This document shows, piece by piece, positions 12,648 to 24,059 of a stretch of 64,000 nt of DNA. Position numbers and translations under genes: made by a program. Location of the stretch: NCBI GenBank assembly GCA_002633005.1, contig NMRA01000058.1, positions 844,511-908,510 on the forward strand, read 5' to 3'. The notes under the pieces were generated by a model. It worked only from the letters and a program-made list of their open reading frames with translations, had not been told where the DNA came from and made no database searches. The DNA is from Phoronis australis (taxonomy: Eukaryota > Phoronida > Phoronidae). Position 1 is the stretch's first letter; each line of letters opens with the position of its first letter.

Positions 12648-13528
12648 ATGTCCCAGTGACCACGGACAGGGGGGAAGAATAGGTGGTCCAGGAGTGGAGA
12701 ATCAAAGGGCTGCCGTCGGAGGAAAAAACCTGTTGTGATCTGTGAAACTACCCCCAGAAAATGTGGTTGTGAACCATGAAATCGATGAATTCTCATGTGT
12801 GAAGCAATAGGCGAACCCTCTTCACCGCCTCTTTCAGAGATGTAATTTTGCTACTATGTAGAAGACTATTGACTTTAAAACATTAAGATGGAAATTGCAA
12901 GTGTTTTCTTTTCAAAATTCAAGTTGGAGTAATTTTTCACACCCAGTAATTCATACGGAAGAATTACGCCCTTCATCTAATCAGTCGCTACTGTTATAAG
13001 TTATTAAAAGCTGTACTAAGCACACAGAGGAAATTACACATCTGCTCGTACACTCAGGCATCAATCAGTGTTCACTAGCTTTCCAATGTCTAAATGCAAT
13101 TAGCCAAATCTATTAGATACAGAGGATTAATTCCAACACAACACCGGTCCTCAAGAGCAGGCATGGATCCAAAGTGGTACTAAGGGGCGCAAACCTTGAA
13201 ATCCATGGTCACCTTGAACGTTACATCATTGACACAATGGAGGATTGAGAAATGCATTAAATTTAAGGAACTTTCCACTGCTGAGCATTCAAGTGCTTAA
13301 AATCACCAATTCCATATCAGAATCACCAAAAAACAACCCCGATCAGCTGTCAAGTTAGAGCACCCGCCAACACTATCTGATGATATGTTAATTAGCTATC
13401 TCAGATTATGAACATTTATTGGTCTAAACATACTGTGTAAAATCGGGACAACCAATCACAGAGCTCCAGTAGTTTTTCTCCATTATGTCTGGTGTGAAGT
13501 CGGCAGAAGTTGCTACTTATAATAAGGA
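12646..13528. other. Non-coding, nothing recognised
   Basis: No domain-bearing frame or repeat identified. Confidence 0.35.
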
Positions 13529-13708
13529 ATGGCGAGGCGTTGCGTTTGTGGTCGTTGTGACAACTTAGTATTTGAGAACGCTGTGCCTCTTTTCACATTT
13601 CCTCGAGACATCAGAGAAGCGCGTATATGGTACAAGTTTGTACAAGAAACTCATGTGCTAGTGGACATGGACACACTCCGGCTGTGTACCTTCATATGTC
13701 ACACTTAC
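13529..13708 (+). pseudogene. THAP-domain-like N-terminal fragment
   Basis: From the ATG at 13529 the peptide runs MARRCVCGRCDNL, then VPLFTFPRD, then ARIWYKFVQ, then LRLCTFICHTYV. This gives the THAP order of C-x2-C near the N-terminus, the F-x-F-P box, a Trp in helix 1, and a late C..C-H pair. The last pair is spaced abnormally: THAP needs C-x2-H, and here it is C-T-F-I-C-H. No AVPTIF-like end follows and the frame then becomes hydrophobic until a stop at 13787. THAP fingers bind DNA in P-element and Kolobok transposases and in host regulators. This looks like a decayed copy rather than a working gene. Confidence 0.4.
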
Positions 13709-13786
13709 GTCTGTGGAGCTAACAAACTTTCAACTGAAGTGTTTTTATTCTATTTCGTCGTTTTTGGAATATTGAATTCATTATTG

Positions 13787-14039
13787 TGATATACGGTGCT
13801 ATAAAGGAAGGTTTAATGCTACTAACAATGTAATCTCTTGTCAAAACAAGGTAAACGTTGGTTTTACGAACTTAAGTCAATGCGGCATAGTAAGAAACTC
13901 GACATTTCGGCACCTATAACACTGTCTACTTTTACTATTTGACCTGTTCGTAACACCAGTAATACACTAAAATCTTGCTTCTCAATTTCACAGGTAACTA
14001 CATTGTAGCACTCCCTTGAAGAGTAAAAACTAAAGCAAT
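13787..14039. other. Leader region before the FN3 membrane-protein gene
   Basis: A possible acceptor (TTTCACAG, ending 13993) precedes the gene, but the coding frame has a TAA at 14031-14033. Any upstream exon joined here would therefore be untranslated. Confidence 0.35.
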
Positions 14040-15317
14040 ATGGTGACGCTTTTGAAAACCACTGCAGTGACCAATTCAGACATCACGCTTTCCTGGGATT
14101 TCAAAGCCGTCGACCACAACGACATCGTCAACTGGCGAGTCTACCACCAACAGATGGGAAAACAACCAATCACGTTAAGTGAGCTGTTGGGGAGGAGCGA
14201 GCGGTCCTACACAATCACCGGATTAGAATCCGATCAAGACTACCGTGTATGCTTGCTGGCGATCCACAATAGCACAACTCATTCTGAATGTATTGACACT
14301 TCAACTTCAACCTGGCACATGCCAGTCAGTATTGGTAGCACTGTTGGTGCCCTCGTGGCACTAACCGTCATAATTACCATTGTTCTGCTTGCCAAGTGTC
14401 GTGGAAAGCAAAAACAGAGATCACGCCGAAACAGCTCCAAATGCTATTTCAGCACGTCCCACTTCAGTTCCTCGATGGACCCCAACCTGGAGATAAGCGA
14501 CCTCAATCCTGTGTCTGAAGTTGACGATAGTAGTGCAACTGCACCGAATGAGAGTAAATTCAGCTACTACTACAGTGATGGCAAACATGGATACCACAGT
14601 GTACCGCCTTGCGACAAATCAATTCAAGAAAAGTCCCCAGAACATTGGGAAGGCCCAAGTAAATGTGAAGACGAAGCAGATAATTCTCTTGCTATAAATT
14701 CCGAAACGCAGTGCGACCTGAATTGTAACAAACCATCAGTCAATACTATTAAACCAGGTGAAGATACAAATACAAATAAGAAGGTAAAAAGGGACAAGCA
14801 CAGACCAGGCCACAGCAAGCAAACATCCACAGCTACGTTCAGCATGCACTGTGATGTGGATTCTATTGGCAGGGATTTGAGTAATCACCACAAAAGTGTT
14901 CTAGCAAGCAACGAAATCAACACATCTGTCGCCCAGCATCATGTTGCGAAGAAGCAGGAACATGCCCATGAAAATAGGCAGACAGGCAGCTGTGCCGATA
15001 ATCACCAGAAAATTTGTTCTGCCGCTGATCACAAAAAGAGGTGTGTAAAAAACAAAGCTGATGGTCAAGCTGAACCTGCCATAGCAGATCAATCAATCTC
15101 AATTAAGTTTACAGGCGAGAATGTCACAGTAGCTACGTCAATTGCAGAAATGAACAGTCCAGGCAACGATTCATCAATCATAACAACTCAATCGGCAGAT
15201 GCAAAATGTGTGGGAAATCAAAGTGGAGTGAACAGGAAGGGGGTTAATGTTAGTTGCAGAGCTGGCAATTTAAAAGAAAGTCAGCTTTTGGACATGCTGC
15301 CAGAATCCGCGGTGTAA
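14040..15317 (+). CDS. FN3-domain single-pass membrane protein
   Basis: A single open frame of 425 codons. Residues about 1-90 form a fibronectin type III domain: the core Trp is in DITLSWDF, and the strand F motif SYTITGLESDQDYRVCLLA is classical, followed by a Cys-containing G strand. Residues about 97-118 are a hydrophobic span (VSIGSTVGALVALTVIITIV). It is followed by a stop-transfer basic cluster (KCRGKQKQRSRR) and a roughly 300-residue polar tail rich in Ser, Lys, His and Asn. The last residues PESAV fit a class I PDZ ligand (S/T-x-V). The architecture matches the membrane-proximal half of LRR-FN3 adhesion receptors (FLRT/LRIT/LRFN type), which normally carry a signal peptide and leucine-rich repeats. 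Both are absent here, and a stop lies in frame just upstream. It may be a truncated relative, or the span may act as a signal anchor. Start choice is the first ATG after that stop. Molecular role unknown. Confidence 0.75.
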   Translation: MVTLLKTTAVTNSDITLSWDFKAVDHNDIVNWRVYHQQMGKQPITLSELLGRSERSYTITGLESDQDYRVCLLAIHNSTTHSECIDTSTSTWHMPVSIGSTVGALVALTVIITIVLLAKCRGKQKQRSRRNSSKCYFSTSHFSSSMDPNLEISDLNPVSEVDDSSATAPNESKFSYYYSDGKHGYHSVPPCDKSIQEKSPEHWEGPSKCEDEADNSLAINSETQCDLNCNKPSVNTIKPGEDTNTNKKVKRDKHRPGHSKQTSTATFSMHCDVDSIGRDLSNHHKSVLASNEINTSVAQHHVAKKQEHAHENRQTGSCADNHQKICSAADHKKRCVKNKADGQAEPAIADQSISIKFTGENVTVATSIAEMNSPGNDSSIITTQSADAKCVGNQSGVNRKGVNVSCRAGNLKESQLLDMLPESAV

Positions 15318-15902
15318 ACAGACTAAGGATGGAATTATGCATCAATGTTTATTGGTATGAAATGCATTAACCAAATGGAATTGTGCTGTTGGGGTAGAAT
15401 TTAACTACGTAATTGGCCAGTTGATTGGAAAAATAGTACATTCTACAATGCCCGTTTTTAAATCAAACAGTGATGCATCAATTAGCTTAAATTATATCAC
15501 TTATTTGCAGAAATTCTGTTTTTCTAAACTGGATAAAATTTGTGAAAACCAGTAGATAAAAGCAGTTTTTAGCACATTTTATACTCTGATTAAAGAGGTA
15601 GATGGATCTCTAATGCAGATGCATTTCATGTCTTGTAAGAACACAAAAACCTCAACAAGTATTTATTGCTCTAGAAACAATAAACAAGTCAAATCCTCCA
15701 TGATGGTGGCGTGATGACCGATCACAGACTGAATTTTCACTTCATAGGATGATTGGGATATATTGAAAGCCCAAATTAGATTTTCTGGATTCTACAGATA
15801 AGGTGTAGAGTTCGTTTAAAATGATACGTCATAGATTGTTAGATAATTTCTTTTTTCATTTCTCGTATTGTCTAAAAATACTCCTCGTGTGCGGATCGCA
15901 TC
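15318..15902. other. Presumed 3' flank of the FN3 gene
   Basis: AT-rich with no further coding signal; an AATAAA at about 15680 is one possible polyadenylation signal. Confidence 0.35.
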
Positions 15903-15993
15903 TGTGCAGTAGCTCCCCGAGGGACATCGGAAAAAGGACTATCGATAGAATTTGTTTGTTTTTTACCGATGTTGCTCTGGGAGCTACTGCACA
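15903..15993. repeat. Hairpin with 28-nt arms and 35-nt loop
   Basis: The arm 15903-15930 (TGTGCAGTAGCTCCCC then GACATCGG) pairs with 15966-15993 with only a few mismatches. No terminal duplication was found. It could be a tiny inverted-repeat element or a small-RNA precursor. Confidence 0.55.
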
Positions 15994-16580
15994 TTTTTAT
16001 GAATTCTGCACCAGAGGCACAACTGAGTTCTACAGATCAAGACAAAAGTAATTATGCCATTTATCCTATTTCTAAAATATTGGACACAGCGTTTTATATC
16101 AACAGAGTCTCAAAATAGACTTAATAAATCATAAAATCACAGCAAACAGTTGCCGACGCAAGTTTCATGTGTGTCCATAAAGTTTTACAGCAAGGTAAAC
16201 TGCAGCATGTAGTTGATCATAGTTCTTAACTTCGGGATAGCTAATATTGCCCTTCGTGATAAGGTGAAAGTAATCACAAAAAGTTCTAACACACAGCACA
16301 CTGATCATAGAGCTGTTACATGCGATGATTGTCTACAAAGTTGCACATGGCAATAGAACTTGCTGGTAACTACTGTTAACATTTTGGAAAATAATAACAA
16401 CAGTTTTTGGAAGTATACGTTGGAACGAGTTACTGTACTGAAATTTAGGATGAGCATTTAATCTGCACTACTGCAGTAAATATATTTTTGAAGTTCATAT
16501 GCCTGACAACTTAAATGGAATTGTTTTCAAAACTGCACTGAATCTTGGCGGAAACAACCCACAGCTCACTTTACTAAGAG
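15994..16580. other. Non-coding, nothing recognised
   Basis: No gene or repeat assigned. Confidence 0.35.
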
Positions 16581-17424
16581 ACTTCGTTGAAAATGCGACT
16601 AGATTTTTTATTTGCAAGCTTGATACTGGTTCACTCGTTATCGGAACAATCTCCTTTCATCAGGTGCGCAGCTATGTAATAAAACACCGAGCGACGCAAC
16701 AAACAAACAAATTAAGAACACTAGCTATATGTCGAGACTGCACGTTTCATCATCAGCCAGTAAGTGGAATGAACATATATTAAACAGCAAAATAAACAGT
16801 GAAATACACGCAACAGTGGGAAAAGGGGTATACAAGCAGAGACTGTGAATGCAACATATGGTAGGAAGCCCGCAACCCTATCGAAACAGAGCCAGCATGG
16901 GGTATACCTGTGAGCAGCTCATTCAACACGGGTTTTTTCGCTACTGATCAATAGCGATTCCAAAATCTTTAGCTGAAATGTAGCTTCAACATAGCGAATG
17001 ATGGTATTGTCTAGTTCTTGCCTGGTAATTTTGCGGCCATGTTGGTGTATAAAATGATCTTGAATGGACCCCCCTGCAAGTGCATTTACAACCATTGCAG
17101 GAGAACATACTGTGTGCCCAATGTAACGCTGCTCACAAGAATGAGGACATTCACCCATATGACATGTGAATTGGTAAACAACCTCCCGCTGACTTGTGTA
17201 TTTCACTGTTTATTTCGCTACGTATATGTTCATTCCACTTATTGCCTTATGATGAGACATGAAGTCTCGAAATGCAGCAAGTGTTTTAATTTGTTTGTTT
17301 GTTATGTCTCTTGGTGTTTTAATACATAGCTGCACACCTGAAGAAAGGAGATTGTTCCAATACTACGAACGAACCAGTATCAAGCTTGCAAACAAAAAGT
17401 CTAGTAGTGTTTTCAACGAAGTTT
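16581..17424 (-). mobile_element. Fold-back Penelope-like element fragment
   Basis: Inverted arms of about 220 bp (about 16581-16805 and 17197-17424) enclose a GIY-YIG coding piece on the - strand. Shared arm landmarks are ACTAGA, TTTGCAAGCTTGATACTGGT, GGAACAATCTCCTTTC, AATAAGTGGAATGAACATAT and AAACAGTGAAATAC. Each arm has a CTGATGATGA/GTCTCG-type short hairpin motif like those at PLE 3' ends. Reverse transcriptase sequence is absent. Inverted arrangement of terminal repeats is known for PLEs. The arms are clearly diverged, so insertion is not recent. No clean target duplication was found. Confidence 0.6.
16919..17206 (-). pseudogene. GIY-YIG endonuclease domain of a Penelope-like element
   Basis: The frame contains VVYQFTC then a Cys-rich insert (MGECPHSCEQR), RYIGHT, GSIQDHF, an H-x3-H segment, KITRQELDNT and LKILESLLI. 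This order corresponds to the PLE C-terminal nuclease: V-V-Y in place of G-I-Y, Y-I-G, a basic helix, and the metal-binding Glu in ESLLI. The nuclease makes the target cut during element integration. Some residues of the Y-I-G..R region look altered (the Arg after HT is not where expected), and there is no polymerase part, so it is a fragment. Confidence 0.65.
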
Positions 17425-20400
17425 GTGTAAACGAAGGGCTGCAACCAAACTACACTGATTACAATGAGAAAAGAGAAATGAACAACATTGAAGAAACAAT
17501 GGCCAAAACAGGGATATTCCTCATCATGTTTGAACCTGTGCCCTTTGGGTACACCTGATGATAAAAACTGTGCCTTTTGCCCAGTAGACTTGGTATAGTT
17601 AAAGTGGTAACATATGAATCAGAAACCCCAAGGGCAATTGAAAGAAGAATAGAGCCATGTTCATGTAAAAGCTGAATCTTTATTTAAAATATGTATACAT
17701 AAAAAGGCAATCTGACAAAGACTTCAAACAGATTGTTCAGCAGTGGTGGAATTAGAACTAGTCATGTTATGTAAAGTCTGACATGACGAATCAAAAAGCA
17801 GACAGTTTTTTTAGATGTCTAAATGTTTAAAGTTGACTGTGGCTTCGCCATTCTTCTGTCTGACAGCTCCTAAAGCAGACTTAACTTAGCGCATGTGATG
17901 TCGCATCCTCTGTCAAAGATAATTGAATGTCAAGGTCGCAGCTGCAGCCGAGCGATGCGTTTTCAATTGTAAACAGGAATGGTAATTTTCGATCAAATAG
18001 TGGAAACCCAAAACAGCCTGTTAACTTTGTCTTATGTTAAAGAAATCTGCGACTTATCTGTTACCCGACTGGCTGTAAGTTGACTAGAATCTTACATTTC
18101 TGGAAGTGTTGCGTTCTAAAAGATGCGTTTAGGGGGGGTGCACAGCTGCAATGCACTTCCGCCTTTTTTTATGAGCTAATGGCGTAAAGGCATGGTCCAT
18201 GAATATCCCTGCCAAAGAAAAGCTGGATCTCAAAACTTCTACCAGATACAAGTTATGTTAGTAGACCATGCTAAGAAAGGAACTTTTTGTAAACAGTCCA
18301 CAGCTAAAGAGAAAACTACCAGCGATTTACTCTGTCTATTACTGAAAGCAACCTGCTGTTGGCTTGAACACCGCGTAACAAATTGGATATTGTACTCCTG
18401 ATATAAAAATTATTTGACGTCAGAAATAATAGCTCAAATTCATGATAAATGAATTAAGCGCCTCCAGGCTTTTCTAGGCCCTTCACTTTTCTCCAATAAA
18501 TGCAAGACAGATTTCAGGGAAACCAAAACATCAAAACATTGCTAAACCCTTACACTGTAAAACTGTAGTTAATCTTAGAGTAATGATCAGTTATGTACAA
18601 CATCAACACAAGTAAACTACACTTTTACCATGCATCATCTTCGAAGTGTGTGAAGTCTCAATTCATAAACTAACATAACCTTTCCGCATAGTTTTTACCA
18701 ATTTTTAGCACACAGAATGAGTTTTATCTGTCAAAAGATAACGCAAAAATAGTTGCGTGTATTAGAGACCATCTTAAATGGATTTTTGGTATTCTGGAGG
18801 TAATGGATCTAGACATACACTTTTCCCCACTTCTACTTGGGTAACACTGTGAAAGGACCATATAACAGGACTATTCTTGAGGCTCCTGCAACAATACAGG
18901 CACTTAGTCGATGCATTCCACATAAGTTCACGTTTTGTGACATACTCAAGGCAAAGAAGCTTCAAATAAAGAAGGATTCATCACACTTTTAGGACTCGTT
19001 GCCAGATTACGTTTACAACAAACGTCCAAACAGAGGCACGCCCACTGCCGCCCACATGTGTGGATCATTATGATTTCAAATGTTCGCTTAATGTTCCACA
19101 AATGGCGGTATGACAAAGGGAATATCTAATACTTCTAGCAACGCCTTTAGTCAGACAAGATTGATTTTTTTTGCGCACGAATACAGCGCATTCTTTTTAT
19201 TACTCAGTATAATTAGTTTAGAATACTGGGGGTGGGGGAAACCAGGGGATGCCCGGGCACCACCTACATTTTGCTAAGTTTTTTCAAACACGGGATATGG
19301 TAAGAATGAATTTTAGGGTCAACATGTGTGGACTGCTAAGAGACTATCACAGATGAAACCAGTTCTCCCTGTTGCATTTAGGCAACAAGGACCCAACCAT
19401 TGGATTTAGCGGTCCTACCATGGCATTTATGATTCTGGTCCATGCATTGTTTCCAACTCCTTGTTATTGGCCATCGTTCGGCCATGGACATTGGAAATCA
19501 TTCAGCACTGGAACACAATCCGATTGTAAACAAAATACAAAATCTTTCCTGCTAGTAAGCTTCAAATCCATGATTTTGTCCTGTTAACTTACAAGACTAT
19601 CTGTCTAATGTGGGTTTGTTTCGACGGTGATAAAAAGCCTCATACTTGATGACAGCTTTTAACAGAAAAAGCGAGATCAACACAAACCAAATGTTGCCCA
19701 GTTATTCCTGTACTGACATGACTCAACAAATTCCGCAATGTGGTGTCCAGGTTGTATTGACCCATTCATTGATACGTTTGGCACTAATTCAGTTGTAATT
19801 TATTGCTGGTCATGTCTGGTACCAGCCGATCTGATACTAGTGTGAATACTACTGCGCACAGGTGGACAACTTTTCAGCAGACAATGTCATCCATCTGAAA
19901 TAGGATTGACACAGATCGAATACAAAATAGGTGGACCTAAGAAGAACAATCAAGTGATAATCCAATTGGCAACTCAACATGTTAGCCCTTTCAAGCATAG
20001 GCTGCCTTGGGAGAGCAGAGATTACAATACCTTGCTCCCTATACGGCCAAAACACGCTGGCCACTTGCCATATTAGGTTAACAAGAACATAAAATTTCCT
20101 TCAAAAATTGTGGTCACAACATCCAACATCTGCCCAAGTTTGACTATTGTTTTATGCCGCTAAATCCAATTTCTGTTTGCAAAACCGAGAATAGGTTGGT
20201 TTTGAACTCTGAACACTAGAAATACAGCAATATTTTTGTCTCATTTTCTGTAAAAAAAGCATCTGCATGTTATGAAAGATACAAGGTGTAAACACAACAA
20301 TACCGTATTTAATAAAGCTTGGGATATTGGCAGAGAGCAAAGCCTTGGGCTAATAACTTTTCAGAAGGTATAAGCAAATTTGCCAAAGAGAGTATATCTT

Positions 20401-20527
20401 GGACAATCCATCACATTTGGAAGAAAAGTGAAATCGACAAATCATGTGTTTAACCGTTTATCTGTTCCAACTTCGAAGACAAGCTTAACGGGACTGCGCA
20501 AGCCATCAAATAGCAGGTAAAAAAGGT
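17425..20527. other. Non-coding, nothing recognised
   Basis: About 3.1 kb without a domain-bearing frame. A short G-run (about 19228-19236) is the only low-complexity feature. Confidence 0.35.
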
Positions 20528-20529
20528 TA

Positions 20530-21948
20530 CCGTATTCGCCGTAATAACCGCCCATGCCCCTATGAACGCCCACCCCCCCCCCGCGCGTTTTCAGACTGCT
20601 GAAATAAGCACCCAGTCCATGAACGTGTGCATGCGAACAATGACATACCTACAGTCCTACAACTCAGCTACAGCAATGTCTTCAATTTATCAAAAATTAT
20701 TTGCACGGGTCTTCTAGATCACCAGCGGCACTGCTACGTTTGTATTTTGACTTTACACTTCAAAGTAGCACAGCGCTTCAAAAAGAACGCAACAGCATTG
20801 CTACGCTCTCACGATGACCGTGTCCCACTATGATCTGACCTTTCAGTAGACACATCGACTGTCTCATGAATAAAAATAACTCGGTGTTAAACGCACGTGG
20901 CCAGGAAGAGCGCACTACATACATGAACCTGTCATCAAAGACATTAGTCGGGAACTATCCATTCATGAAACGGGTAGCATAGCATCGATAAGAAATGAAT
21001 ATTGGCACTAATTTCCGACAATTTCTAATATTATAAAACATGTTTGAGTTAGTTTTGAGATGGATTGTTTGATTAACCATAATTGGTGTTTTTAAGCCGA
21101 ATATCTGATAAAATGACAACTGACAGTGAATGCTTACACACCCTTACACCGAAAAATAACTGTCAGATAGTTACGTACGCATCCAGCTACACGGAGACTA
21201 TAATATGGGCCTTACCGAGACAAATGTCGAAAGTTTTTAGCACGAGACCGGCAAGTGCTGAATGAAACACGCTATGGTTTAGGCCTACTGCTTGTGCAAA
21301 TTTCTTAAGACACATCTAGCTAGTTAGATTGCGTGGCTTTGGCCAAAAGACGGTCTCTGCTTTAGCAAATGAATTCTGGTGACACGCACGCACTCGCTTA
21401 TTCGCAGACGAACTTCAAAACAAACGTCACGTGACAACAACATGTGTGTTCGTCCAGACATTTTTCTCACCGTGTTGCCGATCATACATGTAGATGGCAC
21501 GATGTTGCACAGATTTGTACTTAACCTGCCGTTAATCCAGACTCCACGGGAACTTAAAAAATCTTAGAGACGCTACTTATAAAATTTAATGAGTATTTCA
21601 GGTAATTTGCTTGAGTCGAAACCATTTTTATTCAAGCATTGAAGTAGCCATATCGTAGACGGCGATTTCGAGGCAGTCAGTCGGCGAGTTTTGGCCCTGG
21701 GATTTCAGCACAATTTTCTGTAAAATGATCGTAATTTAGCAGCAAAGTTTGATAGCAATGCACAACAGTTTTGTTGAAAGTCTTTTATAGATTACATATA
21801 CGTCACAGAGCGTAAATTTGATGAATCTTAGCTTCCGATTTCACCCGTTTCGGAGACTGGGTTTCAACCGCCTTGGGTTATAATAAGTGCCACCCCCCCC
21901 GAACCGAACTTTTCTAAGCGCCCTGGGCGTTTATCACGGCGAATACGG
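20530..21948. mobile_element. TA-flanked TIR element, 1.42 kb, non-autonomous
   Basis: The left end reads CCGTATTCGCCGTAATAACC and the right end, reverse-complemented, reads CCGTATTCGCCGTGATAAAC. Each is flanked by TA (20528-20529 and 21949-21950). Both subterminal regions carry CGCCCA and C8 runs. No transposase frame is present. The TA duplication is expected for Tc1/mariner-type elements. The end sequence is related in style to the larger element at 32989-35398. Confidence 0.7.
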
Positions 21949-22360
21949 TAATAATTCCCACAACCCCATTTAATTGCCCTGCAGGTTATGTTCATAGGAG
22001 CAGAGATTTGTACGAACAACACATTTTGAAGTCATGTTGCTCAGTTTGGATGCACGACCCATGAATGCCAGACATTGTGACCCTATTAAACGAGGAATAT
22101 AAAATGGCACTCCGTAACATGTTCTGAAGTAAGCATGGATGTTTCACTTAAAAGACCGGACTAATTAAGAACGGTTAGTTACATGACTTCAAACGGCAAA
22201 TGAAAGGTGCTGAAAATAAGCGACAGCATATCCAAAACGACACTTAATGCTAAGAAGGCTTGTATGAGGTAAACCGTACCTTTAAACTCTATATTAAGTA
22301 TCAGCAAAATTTATCAAGTCATTTTTATAAATCGATGGGCTGGGAATTTTCTTGTCAAAA
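21870..22360. repeat. 491-bp direct repeat, copy 1 (probable haplotype duplicate)
   Basis: Nearly identical to 22362-22852, with about five substitutions (for example GTGCC/CGCC and CGTTTATC/CGGTTATC). It ends exactly at the single N at 22361 and includes the right end of the TA-flanked element. Confidence 0.9.
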
Positions 22361-22361
22361 N
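22361..22361. other. Single-N contig join
   Basis: An isolated ambiguous base sits exactly between two overlapping copies. Similar Ns occur at 30605, 31223, 40931, 42167, 44140 and 57349. Confidence 0.85.
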
Positions 22362-22852
22362 GCCTTGGGTTATAATAAGCGCCACCCCCCCCGAACCGAA
22401 CTTTTCTAAGCGCCCTGGGCGGTTATCACGGCGAATACGGTAATAATTGCCACAACCCCATTTAATTGCCCTGCAGGTTATGTTCACAGGAGCAGAGATT
22501 TGTACGAACAACACATTTTGAAGTCATGTTGCTCAGTTTGGATGCACGACCCATGAATGCCAGACAATGTGACCCTATTAAACGAGGAATATAAAATGGC
22601 ACTCCGTAACATGTTCTGAAGTAAGCATGGATGTTTCACTTAAAAGACCGGACTAATTAAGAACGGTTAGTTACATGACTTCAAACGGCAAATGAAAGGT
22701 GCTGAAAATAAGCGACAGCATATCCAAAACGACACTTAATGCTAAGAAGGCTTGTATGAGGTAAACCGTACCTTTAAACTCTATATTAAGTATCAGCAAA
22801 ATTTATCAAGTCATTTTTATAAATCGATGGGCTGGGAATTTTCTTGTCAAAA
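22362..22852. repeat. 491-bp direct repeat, copy 2
   Basis: Second copy of 21870-22360. It continues into unique sequence at 22853, as expected if contig 2 overlaps contig 1. Confidence 0.9.
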
Positions 22853-23645
22853 ACTAAAACAACTGTGAGGGTGTGGCACAGCACTTGAATACGTTTGAAA
22901 ATGGACTGGTGGGAGACTATTCTCAACCCAAACCACTACATCAAGTTTCGACAAAATTCGTCGACTCACTTGTCAAAAACCAACAGACAATGGCACTTCT
23001 CAACGAAAAATAATCCACCAACAGGACGTGCAGTGGCACTCACATCAATCCAAAAATTGACTGATAACAGATAGCATGTTACTCTGCCAAGTTTCTGAAA
23101 AACCAGTTGTCATTAGTTTTACTCAAATTGATGGATAAGCATTTTTTTGTTCAAAACTTAAACAGCCAACACAGGGTGCCAAGTTGGACAAATCATGTTA
23201 GAAATCGATTGATGCCGATGCATCCCCACCACACAATTCCGTACTAAATTGCATCATGATCTGCCAGCGGTGTTTAGAAAAACATTGATGAACAAGCTAA
23301 GGTAACGATGGATAGATGGGATGCACACCACATGTGACCACAAACAATTTGAGAGTGCATAACAACGATTAATGTCATATTCACAATAAGATGTATCGAT
23401 AGTTCAAGAAATTGCAAAGTTGAAGAATTGATTTTTGCAATATGTTGTGTTGCCAGAATATGTCATTTTTTTGATTTTCTCATACAGCAGATTCCAATAG
23501 AATAACGTCTTGACACGATGTATATACAAGACCAAGTAATTAAATCGTCAACTGCTATAATTTAGTGAAAATACATTAAGTCTGAATTATTAATGAATCG
23601 TTCAATACAATCTCAAAAACATTCAAAATGGCTTATAAAAGTTAC
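22853..23645. other. Non-coding, nothing recognised
   Basis: No gene or repeat assigned. Confidence 0.35.
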
Positions 23646-23812
23646 CTACATTTGACAAATATCGGTATTCTGCAGCAACTTTTCTCTCTAATTTCTTTGC
23701 ACCAGGAATATCTCGAAACGACAAGTTCTCAGCTTTTATTTGCAGCATGTCAGCATGCTCGATTAAGCCGTTCAGTCGACACATCAGAGGCAGTTGGACA
23801 CCACTTTCCATT
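23646..23812 (-). CDS. Candidate internal exon, product unknown
   Basis: On the - strand a 167-bp open stretch starts after an acceptor-like CACTAACCAG and ends at a good donor (GTAG|GTAACT, GT at 23645-23644). The peptide has coding-like composition with amphipathic pattern, for example LNGLIEHADMLQIKAE followed by IPGAKKLERKVAAEYRYL, suggesting a helical segment. An alternative donor is four bases earlier. I do not recognise the family and found no partner exon, so chance is possible. Confidence 0.3.
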
Positions 23813-24059
23813 CTGGTTAGTGTTTCTGTCATATCAAGTCAACACCATACAAACTGTAATTAGAAAAGAAAATTATTTGTCAAGAAACTGTTGGAAGACA
23901 TCACAACATCGAAAAGAGTCGCTTGTAAAAACTGTGCCCCAAAATAAAGTTCAAGCATTTTCAAAATTCCCTCCAAAAGGTTTTCATATAACTGGCAGAT
24001 AGTTGCAAAAGTTCACTAACATCCTGCAAAGAAATCAGGAGCTAAGGCAGGGTTGCAAA

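Noticed and set aside
16581-17424. Hammerhead ribozyme in the older PLE
   Set aside because: Both arm copies are degraded: one lost the GAAA core and the other the CTGATGA core, so only a motif relation is claimed.
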